A DNA stretch of 64,000 nt from contig CM067369.1 in NCBI GenBank assembly GCA_034401795.1, forward strand, positions 184,578,881 to 184,642,880, read 5' to 3'. The stretch's first letter is position 1. Every line of letters starts with the position of its first letter. Shown here in pieces: positions 11,148 through 23,068 of this stretch. The stretch is from Chaetoderma sp. LZ-2023a (taxonomy: Eukaryota > Mollusca > Caudofoveata > Chaetodermatida > Chaetodermatidae). Under the pieces are notes generated by a model, which had not been told where the DNA came from, made no database searches, and saw only the letters and a list, made by a program, of their open reading frames with translations. The translations under genes were made by a program, and so were the position numbers.

Positions 11148-11302
11148 CCCTTTATAGCCGTTACATTTAAATTATCTCATATAAAGTGTCAATTTACAGA
11201 CCGAGATACTGTTATTTTTTAACATTTATCACTGGAATGACTGGCTCGGTTATCTCAAGACCACTGCGGAGGACGTTTATAGCTGATATGAGTGTAAAAG
11301 GG
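11148..11302. mobile_element. P-family MITE, short, TTAA flanks
   Basis: TTAA at 11144-11147 and 11303-11306. Ends CCCTTTATAGCCG and GTGTAAAAGGG. Half of the hairpin is deleted after TGACTGGCTCGGTTATC. Confidence 0.82.
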
Positions 11303-11385
11303 TTAAATAGTCTAGAACGTGCCATGCATTGAACATACATCTGGGGGCATGATAATATTTCAATCAAATGTAATGCAGGGATACA

Positions 11386-11704
11386 ATTCTCTCTATCCCC
11401 GCCCATTTCTAGCCAAGTGTCACCCACTTCTTGCGCGTGTTGGAATTCAGCTGAGATTTTGAAACCGGAATTCTTAGAATATAAACTACAATGATATATA
11501 TAAATTCTGAAACTAATTTGACTGGGGTCGGTTGCTGCTTTCAGTCAAAATAGAATCACAATATTCAACAGAATCATCCGAATGGTTATTAAATTCTCCG
11601 AAACACGCAATACCTATACTTTCGCGACGGACTTTCGATTTTCGTGATGGAACTACCTGATTTTGATTGTGACGTCAGTTAATTTATTTTGATTATAACG
11701 TTAG
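11386..11704 (-). mobile_element. CRE-MITE, diverged
   Basis: CCCCGCCCATTTCTAGCCAA, hairpin remnant (CTGAAACTAATTTGACTGGG, then CAGTCAAAATAG), TTATTAAATT and CRE at 11669. Confidence 0.8.
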
Positions 11705-11707
11705 ATA

Positions 11708-12071
11708 ATTCAACTGTCCAGAGTATCCGTCTATCATATGACGTCATAATCAGCTAAGCGGCGTTTAGGATGACGTCATAATCATTGAGTCATAAATTAT
11801 TCTATTAGGCCGGCCTTTAATTCTTAATAGTCTGACACGTTGTACGAATTGTACATCTCTACTATTTAATAAACATGCTGTTAAATATTTCTGAAACTAA
11901 TTTGACATCGACCAGTCAAATTAATTCCAAAATATTCAACAGCTTACCTGTATAGTTTTCTGGAAATTGATAGTCAGTGAGTTCATAGAACGATCAATCC
12001 CAACACGAGCGAGATGTGGGTGGAGCGTAACTAGAGATGAGCGGGGCAAGCTAAAAATGGAAAGGTCCATT
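11708..12071 (+). mobile_element. CRE-MITE, full length with shortened hairpin
   Basis: Start ATTCAACTGTCCAGAGTATC, CREs at 11741 and 11772, short hairpin (TTTGACATCGACCAGTCAAA), end AATGGAAAGGTCCATT. Confidence 0.9.
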
Positions 12072-12286
12072 GGAGTGAGAGATTGGATCCTTCCATTATA
12101 CAGTTACTTGTATGTAGGTCCCCAAGTGTTAAAAGCATAGAAACCCTGCAATCGGTATAACCAGACTAACACAGCTGCCACCACTACGTTTATTCATTGT
12201 GATACCAGATTTATTTGGACATCTGAGCTTCTGAAACATGGACGGCGAAAAATCATCAAGGCACTGATAGTAATCTGTCAGAGCAG

Positions 12287-13630
12287 TTGAAATACAAAGA
12301 AGTGGCCAAAAGAATGGACCAAGTCTATAATAATATAATAAAGAAAGGCAAGCAGAGACTCTGTCAAAAATACACATCCATCAGCCTGCTTATCCATCCT
12401 GGTAAAGTGATGCTAAGGGTTATTCTGAGCAGGCTGACGAAATCCTTGCAGGCAAGCAGGAAGGAGTCAAACTCACGAGGCGTCGTCAGAACGGATATTC
12501 AACATCAGACTACTGACAGAGAAACATCTCCAACACAAGTATGATTACTATCACAATTTATCGACTTCAAGAAAGCCTTCGATCACGTGTGACAAGTGAT
12601 GAGGAACTATAACTTTGACAACATCCTCATCGAAGTCATCGAAGCACCCTATAAAGACTCTTAAACAACAAAATAGGAGCACTTTTAAAGACATCATTCG
12701 GTGTTCGCCAAGGCTGTCTCTTCTCTCCAGGTGTATTCAACATTTACCTGGAAAACATTATGTAAGCGGTTCTCCAGAACCTCCACATCTCTATTTCCAT
12801 CGGAGGACAACCCCTATGTAGCCTGCGTTTTGCTAATGATATTAACCTTATGGCAGCGAAACAGAACTCCATGACCATACCACCTGACTCGAAAAGGAAT
12901 CAGGTGCTCGCCGAATGGAAATCAGCTCAGCAGAAAGCAGGATTAAAAACACCAACTCACAAGCAGTAACTAACATCATGCTGAACGGAGAGAAGCTTGA
13001 AGAGGTGCACAGCTTCAAATATCTTGGGGCTATCCTGAGAAAGGACGATCGCTCAACCAAGGAAATAAAAACAAGCCTTGGTTTAGCCTTTTCGGACACA
13101 ATAAATCTACACGTCATTTGGAAAAAACAGTCCATCAGTTTTCTTGTGAATATAAAACTCTAAAGATCACTAGTGGTGTCCATCCTCATGCATGGGTGCG
13201 AAATTTGGACACTCACATCAGAAATCGAACGAAAAATGTAGGCCTTCGAGTAGAAAGAAGTTTCGCAGAAAACTCCTTCGCATCACATAGGACAAGACAA
13301 AAACGATTACGTTTGGATAAAAGTCACGACCTATGCAGGTGAACAAGAGCGTTTACTCGAAGTTATAAAAGCCACAACCTCAGCTGGTATGGACATGTAT
13401 CGCGTCATGACTCACTGTCCAAGACCATTCTTTAAGGCAACGTCGATGGCAGGACCGTCGATGACAGATGCAGACCATACTAGACCTGGACTGACAATAT
13501 AAAGGAGTGAACTGGTCACGACCTCTCAGCCGTATGCGTATGACAAAGGACAGAGAGCTGCGGAGATTATTGCCTGCCCACGTGCTCGCAACAACACCTC
13601 TGCGACCTCCAATGTCACAAACTGAGTAAT
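12287..13630 (+). pseudogene. Decayed non-LTR retrotransposon reverse transcriptase
   Basis: Pieces in changing frames spell an RT core: IDFKKAFDHV (near 12562), SFGVRQGCLFSPGVFNIYLE, then SLRFANDINLMAA where YADD should be. Next come MLNGEKLEEVHSFKYLGAIL (12980-13040), a Leu-Met-His-Gly-Cys-Glu segment (TYGCE equivalent) and the C-terminal WYGHVSRHDSLSKTIL-like and DNIKEW-like region. Stops and slips interrupt throughout. The second Asp of the active site is Asn. No endonuclease or clear 3' tail was seen. The C-terminal wording resembles LINE RTs common in marine invertebrates. Confidence 0.85.
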
Positions 13631-14087
13631 GTGTGTGAGTGTATGGTATAGATAACTTCTGAAACTCTGCATGCCAATATAAAAATGCATGTTTATCAAT
13701 ATGCCACGCGTACACCAGGTTATTATTGAAAGTGAAAAGCAAAGAAAAATCATAATATAAGAGAGCTTTGGTAAATACGCCCCCCCCCCCCCCACCTCGG
13801 TGATATATATGCAAGTGTTTTGCAGGCTTTACGAGCCGCGCAAATGATATAAATTACATTGTTTGCGAAGCTAACAGGCTTATACATAACACTTGTGTAA
13901 CGAAGAATTAATTATGCATGAAAAGATATTTCATCAAGTCGGAATGATATTGATCTACCGTGTTTCAGAGTTGCAATGTAATCCAAAAAACCCGGCACTC
14001 GATTTGAAATGAGTTCTCCGCAGCCATAACTCTTTGAACAAGAAAGACCAAAACGGCCAAGATCCATTAGGATTAAATCATTTTGTG
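13631..14087. other. No gene recognised
   Basis: Poly-C run near 13781 and AT-rich DNA. Confidence 0.6.
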
Positions 14088-14180
14088 CGATATTTTGAAA
14101 CTAATGTGACCTGTTCCTATATATTTAACAGTTTACCTGCATAGCGACCATAAAATTGGGATTCTGGTAATTCAAGGTGC
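14088..14180 (+). mobile_element. CRE-MITE remnant
   Basis: ATATTTTGAAACTAATGTGA and TTTAACAGTTTACCTGCATA, followed by the GGGATTCTGGTAATTCAAGG variant of the GATC arm. Confidence 0.6.
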
Positions 14181-14243
14181 AACTGGTTAATCATAGATCA
14201 GGTTTTTGTCTAATCGAAAAAATACATTCAACCTACGTGTGCA

Positions 14244-14610
14244 ACGGGGGCTTTCCAGTTTTAGCTATGCCCCGCCCATCTCTAGATAAGCTCCACCCAC
14301 ACATCACTCCTTGATTATCAATTTCCAGAAAATCATACAAGTAAGATAGTGAATATTTTGAAACTAATTTGACTGGGTGCTGTTGCTGTCAATGGCAGGA
14401 ACAGCGCGCAGTCAAATTACTTTCAAAATATTCAACAACATCTTTATTAAATAGTAAATACATATACTTCGTACAGCGTGTCGGAGTATTAGGAGTTTAA
14501 GACGGACTAAATCATTTCATTCATGCTGTAATTGATTATGACGTCATCATACACGTCACGTAGTTGATTATGCCGCCATACGATGGATGGATAAACTGGA
14601 AAAGTCCATT
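14244..14610 (-). mobile_element. CRE-MITE, full length
   Basis: GGCTTTCCAGTTTTAGCTAT, GATC arm, hairpin with GTTGCTGTCAATGGCAGGAA, CRE at 14539, end AAACTGGAAAAGTCCATT. Confidence 0.9.
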
Positions 14611-15460
14611 ACTTATCGAGTACTGGTAATCCTTCGTTGAATAATTTATCGAAGTTGAATCACTGAAGCGACGCGAATTTGTCGACAAGCTGTGCATTAA
14701 TCCCAACGGGGCTGAGCAGAACTACTAAACCATGCCATTTACGTGGCATATGTCGTCTTACATCTCCCATGCGGGATGGGGGGGGGGGGTGCGGGATGTG
14801 AAAATTCGTCGTCTGGTCGGTGAATATCATTGCATATTGGAAGTCTCGATTCTTAGCCATGCTATGTAATCGAATCAAATGACATCTTTATGTCATATGA
14901 CATCACTGAGGGATGATACTTTTTTGGCTGAGTTTACGAGAAATCTCTCGTTCGTATCTACCTGCGGGGAAATAGATAGGTTGATGCATCTTGTGACATT
15001 TAAATCTATCATGTGATCAAATTATCTTCAATTCAATTGGTGCACGTGACTTAATTGACTAATCCTTTTTCAGCGTTGACTTGCGTAATTACGCGAGCGG
15101 CGAGATCTCAGTGGTCAGTACCCTCACAACTGTCACTGATCGGTCATCTAATAGTAACACATCCGCATAGTGACATATCATCCACTCAAGACGACGGTGC
15201 CGCCACTATAATTCAGGGGTATGAATGATGTCTATTTCATGCATTAGCACTGTGGGCTGCTGCAACTTTATCCAGACCAAACTAACAAGGAATGCAGTCC
15301 ACTGATAAAATGCAATATTAGAATGGATACTATTCTGTCCAGCATAGTATATAAAACACCAATAACTGGATACTCATCTGAATGTAAACTATAACTTAAG
15401 AAAAGTAGAGTTCATTGGCTTGTTGAAAGCTGTACCAAAGTAGAACATAGCAGCCTGTAC
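14611..15460. other. No gene recognised
   Basis: Poly-G run near 14768; otherwise featureless. Confidence 0.6.
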
Positions 15461-15825
15461 CATATATGACGTCATAATCAACTAATTAACGCGTATGATC
15501 ACGTCATAATCAATGCGGTTATAAAGGACATAGATAAATGTGTCACGAACGCATAATTGGTGACGGACTATGCGTTGTTGTACGAATTGTATGTCTTTAC
15601 TATTTAATAAACATGCCGTTGAATATTTTGAAGCTAATTTGACTGGGCATGAACAGCAACAGCATTCAGGCAAATTAGTTTGAAAACATTCAACAGCGTA
15701 CCTGTATAGTTTTCCAGAAAATGATAGTCATGGAGTTCAGGAACGATCGATCCCAACACGAGCCAGGTGTGGGTGGAGCTTATATAGAGATGGGCGGTGC
15801 ATAGCTAAAAATGGAAAGGTCAATT
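15461..15825 (+). mobile_element. CRE-MITE, 5' end lost
   Basis: CRE at 15467, GTTGTTGTACGAATTGTATG, hairpin with part of its left arm missing, GGAACGATCGATCCCAACAC, end AAATGGAAAGGTCAATT. Confidence 0.88.
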
Positions 15826-15865
15826 ATTACCCGAGTATGCTATCCATGTTTCTTCCTAAAATACG

Positions 15866-16091
15866 AGAAATGACTGGTTCACGGTATATCCTGACAAAAG
15901 CGGCCTCTGCAGTGGTCTTGAGGAATGTCCATTTGCAGCCGAAGAGAAAACCACTTTTAAAATTTTTACCACTGGAATGAGTCATTCCAGCGGTAAGATT
16001 TAACAAACTAGTCTTTCTTGGCATGTAAAAATTGAATTCAATAAGCAGATATATTGATAATTTTCAGCAAATTTATTTATTAAAGGGTTAA
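15866..16091. mobile_element. P-family MITE, partial
   Basis: GCGGCCTCTGCAGTGGTCTT, AATGTCCATTTGCAG, a short hairpin at ACCACTGGAATGAGTCATTC and an AAAGGGTTAA end. Confidence 0.75.
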
Positions 16092-16285
16092 TACACTTAG
16101 ATTACCCAGCAGCAGAACGGAAGATCTCTCAGCAAGCCATCGGAAGTAATATCGTTTGTCTGTACACCGATTTTGATTTCTTTTTGCCCTTGGACGATTC
16201 CTGTTCCATCTGTGATGAAGGAAACCTATTACTCTGAACACGCAGTTCCGGGTAAGACATAGCATTTCTGTTTCTACCAAGACCA

Positions 16286-16522
16286 TTAACCCTTTAACAC
16301 CCATATCACCAAGAAGCGGCTTCTGCAGTGATCTTGTGAAATATCCATTTGCAGATCAAGAAGACTATTTTTGAAAATTTACCACTGAAATTACTGGCGC
16401 GATAATCGAGCCAGTAATTCCAGTTGTAGATTTTCAAAAATAATCTTCTCCTGGTCTGCAAAAGACATTTTCTATGAGAAAATTGAAATTTTCTTGAGCA
16501 AATTCGAGGGTTAACGTGTTAA
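16286..16522. mobile_element. P-family MITE, near complete
   Basis: TTAACCCTTTAACACCCATA start, hairpin ACTGAAATTACTGGCGCGAT with its complement, and GAAATTTTCTTGAGCAAATT before GGGTTAACGTGTTAA. Confidence 0.8.
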
Positions 16523-16643
16523 GGAAATCTTAATGGGAGGATTTCCGCTCAAGATGCGTAATGGACGTCTATTTTATCCGTTTCTTTATTCTACTTTCAC
16601 TAATATGCCCCGTCTGATTAGTTCAAATGTCATCATATATTGT

Positions 16644-16980
16644 AATGGACCTTTCCAGTTAATCTCTCAATCATATGACGTAATAGTCAAGTACGTGATG
16701 TGTATTTTGACGTCATAATCAATGACGTCATGAATGGCGTAGACAAGTTCGTCACGAACGCATAATTGATTGCGTACTATGCGTTGTATGGCTTTACAAT
16801 TTAATAAACATTTTTTTGTTAGTATTTTGAAACTACTTTGACTTGGCGCTGTTGCTGCCTTAGGCAACAATCAAAATAGTTTCAAAATATTCAACGGCTT
16901 ACGTCATTCATTACGTAGTTGATTGTGGCGTCAGCCTACATGTGACGTAATGATTACTTGATCGACAGACTGGATTCCTC
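16644..16980 (+). mobile_element. CRE-MITE with CRE arms on both sides (chimera)
   Basis: It starts AATGGACCTTTCCAGTTAAT with CREs at 16708 and 16723 and a hairpin near 16815-16900. Then, instead of a GATC arm, it has TACGTAGTTGATTGTGGCGT and ends CAGACTGGATTCCTC, an inverted CRE arm. Two opposed copies have probably recombined at the hairpin. Confidence 0.8.
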
Positions 16981-17356
16981 TTTTCACGACTCAACTTACG
17001 GATAAGAAAGTGTCTAAAAAGGTTAATTAAACAATTTGCAAGAACGTGGAATGACAGAATTGCTGTGTAGCACCACAATACTAAGAATTATGTAGACAGT
17101 GGCAGAAGTCCTTCAGAAAGTGGGTAGTTTCTACACGAGTTGGACGTTTCTGGACAAAATAATTATGTGATAAGGTGATGAGGGATGGTTAATGCTAGCA
17201 TTTAACACGTATTGAATGACGATGATGATCCCTCCACTTCTAAACGAGTCTTTTCCTCTTTTTATTCTGCTGTCTGTTCTCTCTCCCTCTGCTTTAGAAA
17301 ACCAATTGGTGCGGGAAAATGATTAAATTCTGTCTGATCAAAATAAATAACAATTA
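16981..17356. other. No gene recognised
   Basis: AT-rich DNA between a MITE and the AATCTGA foldback element. Confidence 0.6.
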
Positions 17357-18057
17357 GGCCATTCACACTAGATAATTAATCCGGAGTAACCCTCTAAGTG
17401 TGAACATAACACGGCTGAAGGCATGTTTTCGAAATCAGATTTAATCTGACAGACAAATCTGAAACAAAAATCTGACGCCGTAGCGCGAATTTGAAGACCG
17501 TTTAAACAATCATATTAATCTATAAGATTAGTCTGTCAGACAAATCTTATGAAAAAATCTGACGAAAAAATCTGATGGAAATATCTGATGGAAAACCTGC
17601 TGGAAAAATATAACGTTATGAGCGTTGCCAAGTGTGGCAGTAGACAACATTTTTAAGTGGGCTTAACGAGTCCCACAAACAATTCTCCTTCTGCCATTCA
17701 ATTATGAACTTCTCATTAAAATCGCCCACAATTCGAAGTGGCACGGGCGCATCCATTTTGCTTGCTCACTGATGACGTCAACGATGATGACGTATTTAGA
17801 GCACGCATTCTGATTGGCCGCCGTCAGACAAAATCTGAAGAAATTGAACCTGGCCAACTCTTCAGATTCGCCTTCAGGCATCAAAACTTCAGACATCTGA
17901 CTTCAGATATTTGGTTTACACTGTCAAATTTCATTGATATGGAACAATCTGAAAGATCATTAAATTCGCCTTCAAATTTTTGACTGCAGACATCGGTCTT
18001 CAGATTTTATGTTTACAGGTCAGATTTTATCGAATTCGACAAAGTGAAAGCCGGCCT
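17357..18057. mobile_element. Foldback element with repeated AATCTGA motifs, Harbinger-like flanks
   Basis: The left end reads GGCCATTCACACT after TTA; the right end, inverted, reads AGGCCGGCTTTCACTTT next to TTTA. The left half repeats AATCTGAC or AATCTGAT about eight times, and the right half repeats the complement TCAGATT. Such motif clusters near the ends resemble transposase-binding sites. No transposase is present. The ends match only in part. Confidence 0.6.
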
Positions 18058-18429
18058 TTAGTTATGGTGTGGCATAGTATAAATTAACTTTTTATTTAGA
18101 GACTCGAGAGATGGTAAACAAGCCAGGGTTTCGCAGACATATAAAGACACGATTGTGCCATAACAACATCGTTTTCCAGACAGATACATCAGCAGAACAT
18201 AAGTCCTATCTAACGATCTTACTAGATGCTTTGATGTGAAAGTAAATCAATATAATCCTAGATATAAACCTTCGTCAGTAAACTGGAATGAACTCTGACG
18301 GTCTTGTGCATAAAAACTGAATTTGCAGACGGTCTGAAAATAAGTATTCTGAGCAGACTCGGATTAATCCCATGTGGGGCCCAGGGCTAGATAGTTGTGA
18401 CGGGCCCCTTATCGGGTGGGTCAAGGCGA
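18058..18429. other. Possible retroelement 3' end, unproven
   Basis: The stretch CCCATGTGGGGCCCAGGGCT to GGGTCAAGGCGAGAATGAC leads straight into the ACT array, as a LINE or SINE tail might. No coding similarity was found. Confidence 0.35.
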
Positions 18430-18725
<296 letters not shown>

Positions 18726-18726
18726 G

Positions 18727-18819
18727 CTTTTGAATATTTTGACACTGAATTTACTGAAAGCTGGAGCTGCCTAAAATAGCGCCCGCTTCCAATCTAATTG
18801 GTATTAAAATATTCACCAG
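18727..18819. mobile_element. CRE-MITE hairpin beside ACT microsatellite
   Basis: TTTTGAATATTTTGACACTG to GGTATTAAAATATTCACCAG. The inner arms have diverged. Confidence 0.7.
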
Positions 18820-19024
18820 CTTACTTTCACCATAACAGTACCATTACGGTAAAAGTGAGATACTGGGACTAAAAGGTTTAAATGGGTAAAATGCCATAGT
18901 TGTTATTGATTTTGGAGCCCCGTGTTATCGTGACCACTGACTGTAGCCCTGTTAGTCCTGCCTTAATCCGGCTCTGAGTCGGAGGTGATTTTTGCGTGCT
19001 CACGTTACTTAAGACGTAGGCCGC

Positions 19025-19158
19025 GTGTATTACGGTCTGTACCGTATGTCTGTGCCATTTGTCTGTGTGTTTGTCTGTCTCTTTGTCTGTCTGTCTGTTT
19101 GCATATTTATCGAACATATCTCCCGAACACAAGAAGATAGAATCACCAAATTTGGCAT

Positions 19159-19189
<31 letters not shown>

Positions 19190-19400
19190 CACGCGCGCGC
19201 GTATTGGGGCCGGCTAGAAATAGTTGAAGTTGCGAGTCAAAAGGTCAACTATCTAGGTCACGGGGGCACTTGGTTCATACCGCAATACTGAAATACACAT
19301 TTTTTGTGATACCTCGAGAATGCAAGAAAGTAGAATCACCAAATTCGGCACAGCTAGACATTCATACGGGGCAGTCTAGAGAGGGTCGTGGGTTGATAAT
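19025..19400 (+). repeat. TGTC-rich dispersed repeat with GCAC microsatellite
   Basis: GTCTGTCTGTTTGCATATTT, then AGAATCACCAAATTTGGCA twice (once as AAATTCGGCA) with GCACGCAC between. A related AGAATCACCAAATTTGACA is at 236-256. The region 2880-3190 has a similar TCTGTCTGGCTG start. Confidence 0.6.
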
Positions 19401-19690
19401 AGTGATAATAAACATGACCTTTTTTCTTCTGTTTTCTAAATAAGGAAATCAGTACGTACCTTATGAAGCTGGTGCCAACGCGCCAGAGACAAAACTCGCA
19501 GCCATATAGGTAGTACCTGGAAAAGCTCCCCTCCCCACCCCCCAGTGACCGAAAATGGTGTCCAAATGTAACGCACCTAATAACTGACTGCATGACCTGT
19601 TCCCCTATTGCATCATACACCTTCAAAACCATTATCCTAAAAGCCAGGTCTTACGACCATACAATACGTTGGCATACAATAAGAAAAATT

Positions 19691-19922
19691 GCCCTGTAGG
19701 TGGGGTTTAGAATACACCTTCCGTATCCTCTGCGTGTCGTAAGAGGCGACTAAAGGAAGTAATGGTGAGGTAACCCTGACAGAAACCTCGAGTGCTGAAG
19801 ACTGAGGTTCCAGGCCGCACGGCGCACACTAATAAACCATGGATCCACGCGCGTAACGCTTATGATCATGTCGATAGTCACTTACACGACTGGCGGTATG
19901 ATCAGCGAACGAAAACAAGAAG
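19691..19922 (+). mobile_element. SINE (family X) with 15-bp target duplication
   Basis: It begins GCCCTGTAGGTGGGG and ends AAACAAGAAG. ACAATAAGAAAAATT flanks both sides (19676-19690 and 19923-19937). It aligns over its full length with the minus-strand copy in the Harbinger intron, and the shared 5' start suggests a full-length unit rather than a truncated LINE. Confidence 0.88.
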
Positions 19923-20107
19923 ACAATAAGAAAAATTATTTGGTGGATTATTCATTTGGTTCCCCCAATACACCCAGTCTACCTTATACACTTTAACAAA
20001 CATGACCTCGTTCTAGATCATCTATTTATGAACACTTTGAATTCTGACTGGGTGGAGGTGCGATGTCCTGGCACACATATATAACCCAATGGGTGATACA
20101 TCTGCGG

Positions 20108-20491
20108 AATTCATCTTTCCGGAGTACCTATCTATCAATCTGACGTCACATCATGTCATAATCATCTAAGCGGCATGTAGGATGACGTCATAATCATTAC
20201 GTCATAAATGATTCTAGTATGCCGTCTTTAACTCTTAATAGTCAGACATGTTATACGAAACTGTATGTCTCTACTATTTAATAAACATGCTGTTGAATAT
20301 TCTGAAACTAATTTGGCTGCCTTAGGCAGCAACAGCGCCCATTCAAATTAGTTCCAAATATCCAATAGCTTATCTGTGTAGTTTTTTTGGAAATTGATAG
20401 TCATGGAGTTCAGAGATCGATCGATCCCAACACGACGGACGCTAGCTTAGCTAGAGATGGGCGGGGCATAGCTATAATGGAAAAGTCCATT
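20108..20491 (+). mobile_element. CRE-MITE, full length
   Basis: AATTCATCTTTCCGGAGTAC, two CREs, hairpin with part of the left arm missing (TTTGGCTGCCTTAGGCAGCA), GATC arm, end AATGGAAAAGTCCATT. Confidence 0.91.
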
Positions 20492-20837
20492 GTACAATCA
20501 ATAACTGCAGTTGTCTAATCACCTGCACCGTTCTAGTGTGTATAATTAGCATGCATATGTCAATGTATAAATCTATTTTTGCTATGTACAACAAAGACCC
20601 GGTATTGAACTGACTTTTAGAAAACTCTGGCAGAGAATTCTTTCAACCGATATTAAAAGACGACATACTTATGCCAAGTTACTTTGGCGAGCGAGGCCAT
20701 TTTCAGTAATTACCGATTCTCGGATAATTATTGTGTCCGGTTTGATCAGGAAGGCACGGATATCCAGCAGCGCTGTTCAGGCGCATTACACATTTGAAAG
20801 TTACGGATACAAATAGCATCAAAATGCAAGCACTATT
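20492..20837. other. No feature recognised
   Basis: AT-rich DNA between MITE copies. Confidence 0.6.
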
Positions 20838-20985
20838 CTGTTGAATAATTTGAAGCTAATTTGACTGTGAGCTGCTGCTGCCTATGGTAGCAGCGGGTTC
20901 CTGTCAAATTAACTTCAAAATAATCAACAGCTTACCTGTACAGCCACTTTGAAATTGCGATTCTGGGAATTCAGGGTTCAAACGG
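20838..20985 (+). mobile_element. CRE-MITE hairpin plus start of GATC arm
   Basis: CTGTTGAATAATTTGAAGCT to AAAATAATCAACAG is a good hairpin (centre GCTGCCTATGGTAGC), followed by TTGCGATTCTGGGAATTCAG. Confidence 0.83.
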
Positions 20986-21085
20986 TTAAAGAAATAAATA
21001 AGAACAGCAAACATACGCCTCACTAACACAATTTAATGCGTTCTCTCAGTAACCATGGTCAAATGTTGCTACAGATGGAACCAAT

Positions 21086-21200
21086 AACATATATTGAAAA
21101 CAATTTGACTGAAACCTGCCACTGCATCAGGCATCAACGGCTGATACATGCAGCAACGGAAATCGGGCACGTTATTTTCAAAATATTCCGCATGACCGTA
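21086..21200. mobile_element. Possible hairpin remnant
   Basis: ATATTGAAAACAATTTGACT and ATTTTCAAAATATTC flank CATCAGGCATCAACGG. It is diverged and could be chance in part. Confidence 0.4.
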
Positions 21201-21406
21201 ATTGTATCGTTTTCATCAAAGTTGTTTAGCACATTTGCATTCATTCACATACATATACTAGGTTACGGTTATACTAAGACATGCGTGGTGGCATAAACGC
21301 CCTTTAAGGAGTGCCACAGGATGTAGCAGCAGGAATAGCTGCGTGACGGCCATGTACATGCAGAATAAACATGGAACGTCTTCAGCATCACGAAACGGTG
21401 CATCAC

Positions 21407-21809
21407 AATGGATGATTCCAGTCTATCCATCAACCACATGACATCATAATCAACTACGTGGCGTGTAGGAAGACGTCATAATCAATTACGTCAGGAATGT
21501 CACAGCTAAGTTCATCACGAACGCTTAACTGATGACGGACTAAGCGTTGTTGTACGAATAGTGTCTTTACTATTTAATAAACATGCTGTTGAATATTTAT
21601 GAAACTAATTTCACTGGCTGCTGTTGCTGCCATAGAGAGCAACATTGCACAGTCAAATTAGTTTCAAAATGTTTAACAGCTTACCTGCATAGTGTTTTTT
21701 AAATTGTTAGGCAAGGAGTTCATGGATCGATCGATCCTAACACTGGCGAAGCGTGGGTGGAGCTTAGATGTAGATAGGCGGGGCATAGCTAAAACTGGAT
21801 TCATCCATT
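21407..21809 (+). mobile_element. CRE-MITE, full length, TGGATTC-type ends
   Basis: AATGGATGATTCCAGTCTAT to AAACTGGATTCATCCATT. The CRE arm reads AAGACGTCATAATCAATTAC. Hairpin centre is GCTGCCATAGAGAGC. The terminal repeat variant differs from the GGACC type. Confidence 0.92.
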
Positions 21810-22113
21810 CATTTGGGCCGACTAAGTACTAACTGGGTAACATCCTAACTCAAATGTCATTCCCACTTAAGAGAATCGTCCCGGAATACACAAATGGTAA
21901 ATTCCAAACAGAGAACACTGTGTAACTAATGTAATGAGAAAGATGGCAGAACCATCTACAAACAGATACGCTGAGAGAAGTAGTCTGGTTGAGCATGTAT
22001 CAAACTATGCTCCCATGAAATTTCTTTGATAAAATAGATTTCTTGTTTAGATGGCAATTTAATTTTTTTATTTAGGGTATTTATTTGATGTCAGTCGTGG
22101 ATATTGCAATAAA
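21810..22113. other. No feature recognised
   Basis: AT-rich DNA flanking the hAT-type element. Confidence 0.6.
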
Positions 22114-22121
22114 GCGTTGGA

Positions 22122-22657
22122 TAGTGTTGTTCCAATTAATCGATTTGATCGATGATTGATTGGTCTGCATGTCCAACAAACAGATCAATTATTATTTCGG
22201 AAATTGATTTTGACTGTTTTTTAAATTTACGATATTAAAACTGCAGATGATTCTTTTTTCGGGCAATACCATTTTAATTTCATTTTTACATCTATATAAC
22301 GTAGTATTACTTCATACGTGTCCATAGTCTAAGACATTAACCTTCACAACACTGAAATAATATGCTAATGTCGAAGCCACCATACCAATAACCTGTCGAA
22401 TATTTTGAAACTTATTTGGATGAAAGCTGTTGCTGCCTAAGGCAGCAATAGCGTCCAACCAAATTAGTTTCAAAATTTTCAACAGATTATTTCTTAAATT
22501 ATTATGGTTAAATATCCATGAACATGCAATAATTATTGCATTCAAAAATTCAGAATGGGTAAAAATTTAAAAATGTTATGATCGATCATTAATTGATCAT
22601 CGGTTAGTATGTAAAACCAATCATCGATCACAAAAATAGTACCAATTCCCAACACTA
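22122..22657. mobile_element. Non-autonomous hAT-type element with perfect 8-bp target duplication
   Basis: GCGTTGGA flanks both ends (22114-22121 and 22658-22665). Ends read TAGTGTTGTTCCAATTAATC at the left and, inverted, TAGTGTTGGGAATTGGTAC at the right. Both inner ends are rich in ATCGAT and GATCGATGATTG. An 8-bp duplication with TAGTGTTG-type ends fits hAT. No transposase frame is present. A CRE-MITE-type hairpin (22392-22485) lies near the centre. Confidence 0.88.
22392..22485. mobile_element. Solo hairpin, variant arms, inside the hAT-type element
   Basis: CTGTCGAATATTTTGAAACT to AAAATTTTCAACAG, centre GCTGCCTAAGGCAGC. The stem carries TTGGATGAAAGC opposite GCGTCCAACCAA rather than TTTGACTGGGCGC. 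Confidence 0.88.
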
Positions 22658-22665
22658 GCGTTGGA

Positions 22666-23068
22666 TAGTATAGACAGGTAGCAATTCAAATGAAAGCCTG
22701 TTGCGTCTACGTTTCGGAAAACATCTACGCTGGGTGCATTTCCTAAGAAACCGTGCCGCGTGAGGCTAAATCAAAATTGCTTTTAACGCATTCCATACTC
22801 TAAACGTCATCATTTAATTTTTTGGAATTTAAATATATAAATTTTTTAATTATTTTATGAAATATGAAATATGGAGTACTAATCTGCTTTCTGAATGTCA
22901 AACGGGCTTAAGCAACCTTTATATTATACCCACTGACAATCTGTTTTATAAAGTGAATGAAACATATTTCAAAGATAATGACAATGACACATGTGCGCGC
23001 GAAGGCAGCAAGTGCTATGGTATATGCCTCTTTTTATCACTAAGCTAGGACAATATTGAGACAGGACC
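22666..23068. other. No gene recognised
   Basis: AT-rich; a 63-codon frame at 22857 has no recognised features. Confidence 0.6.
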
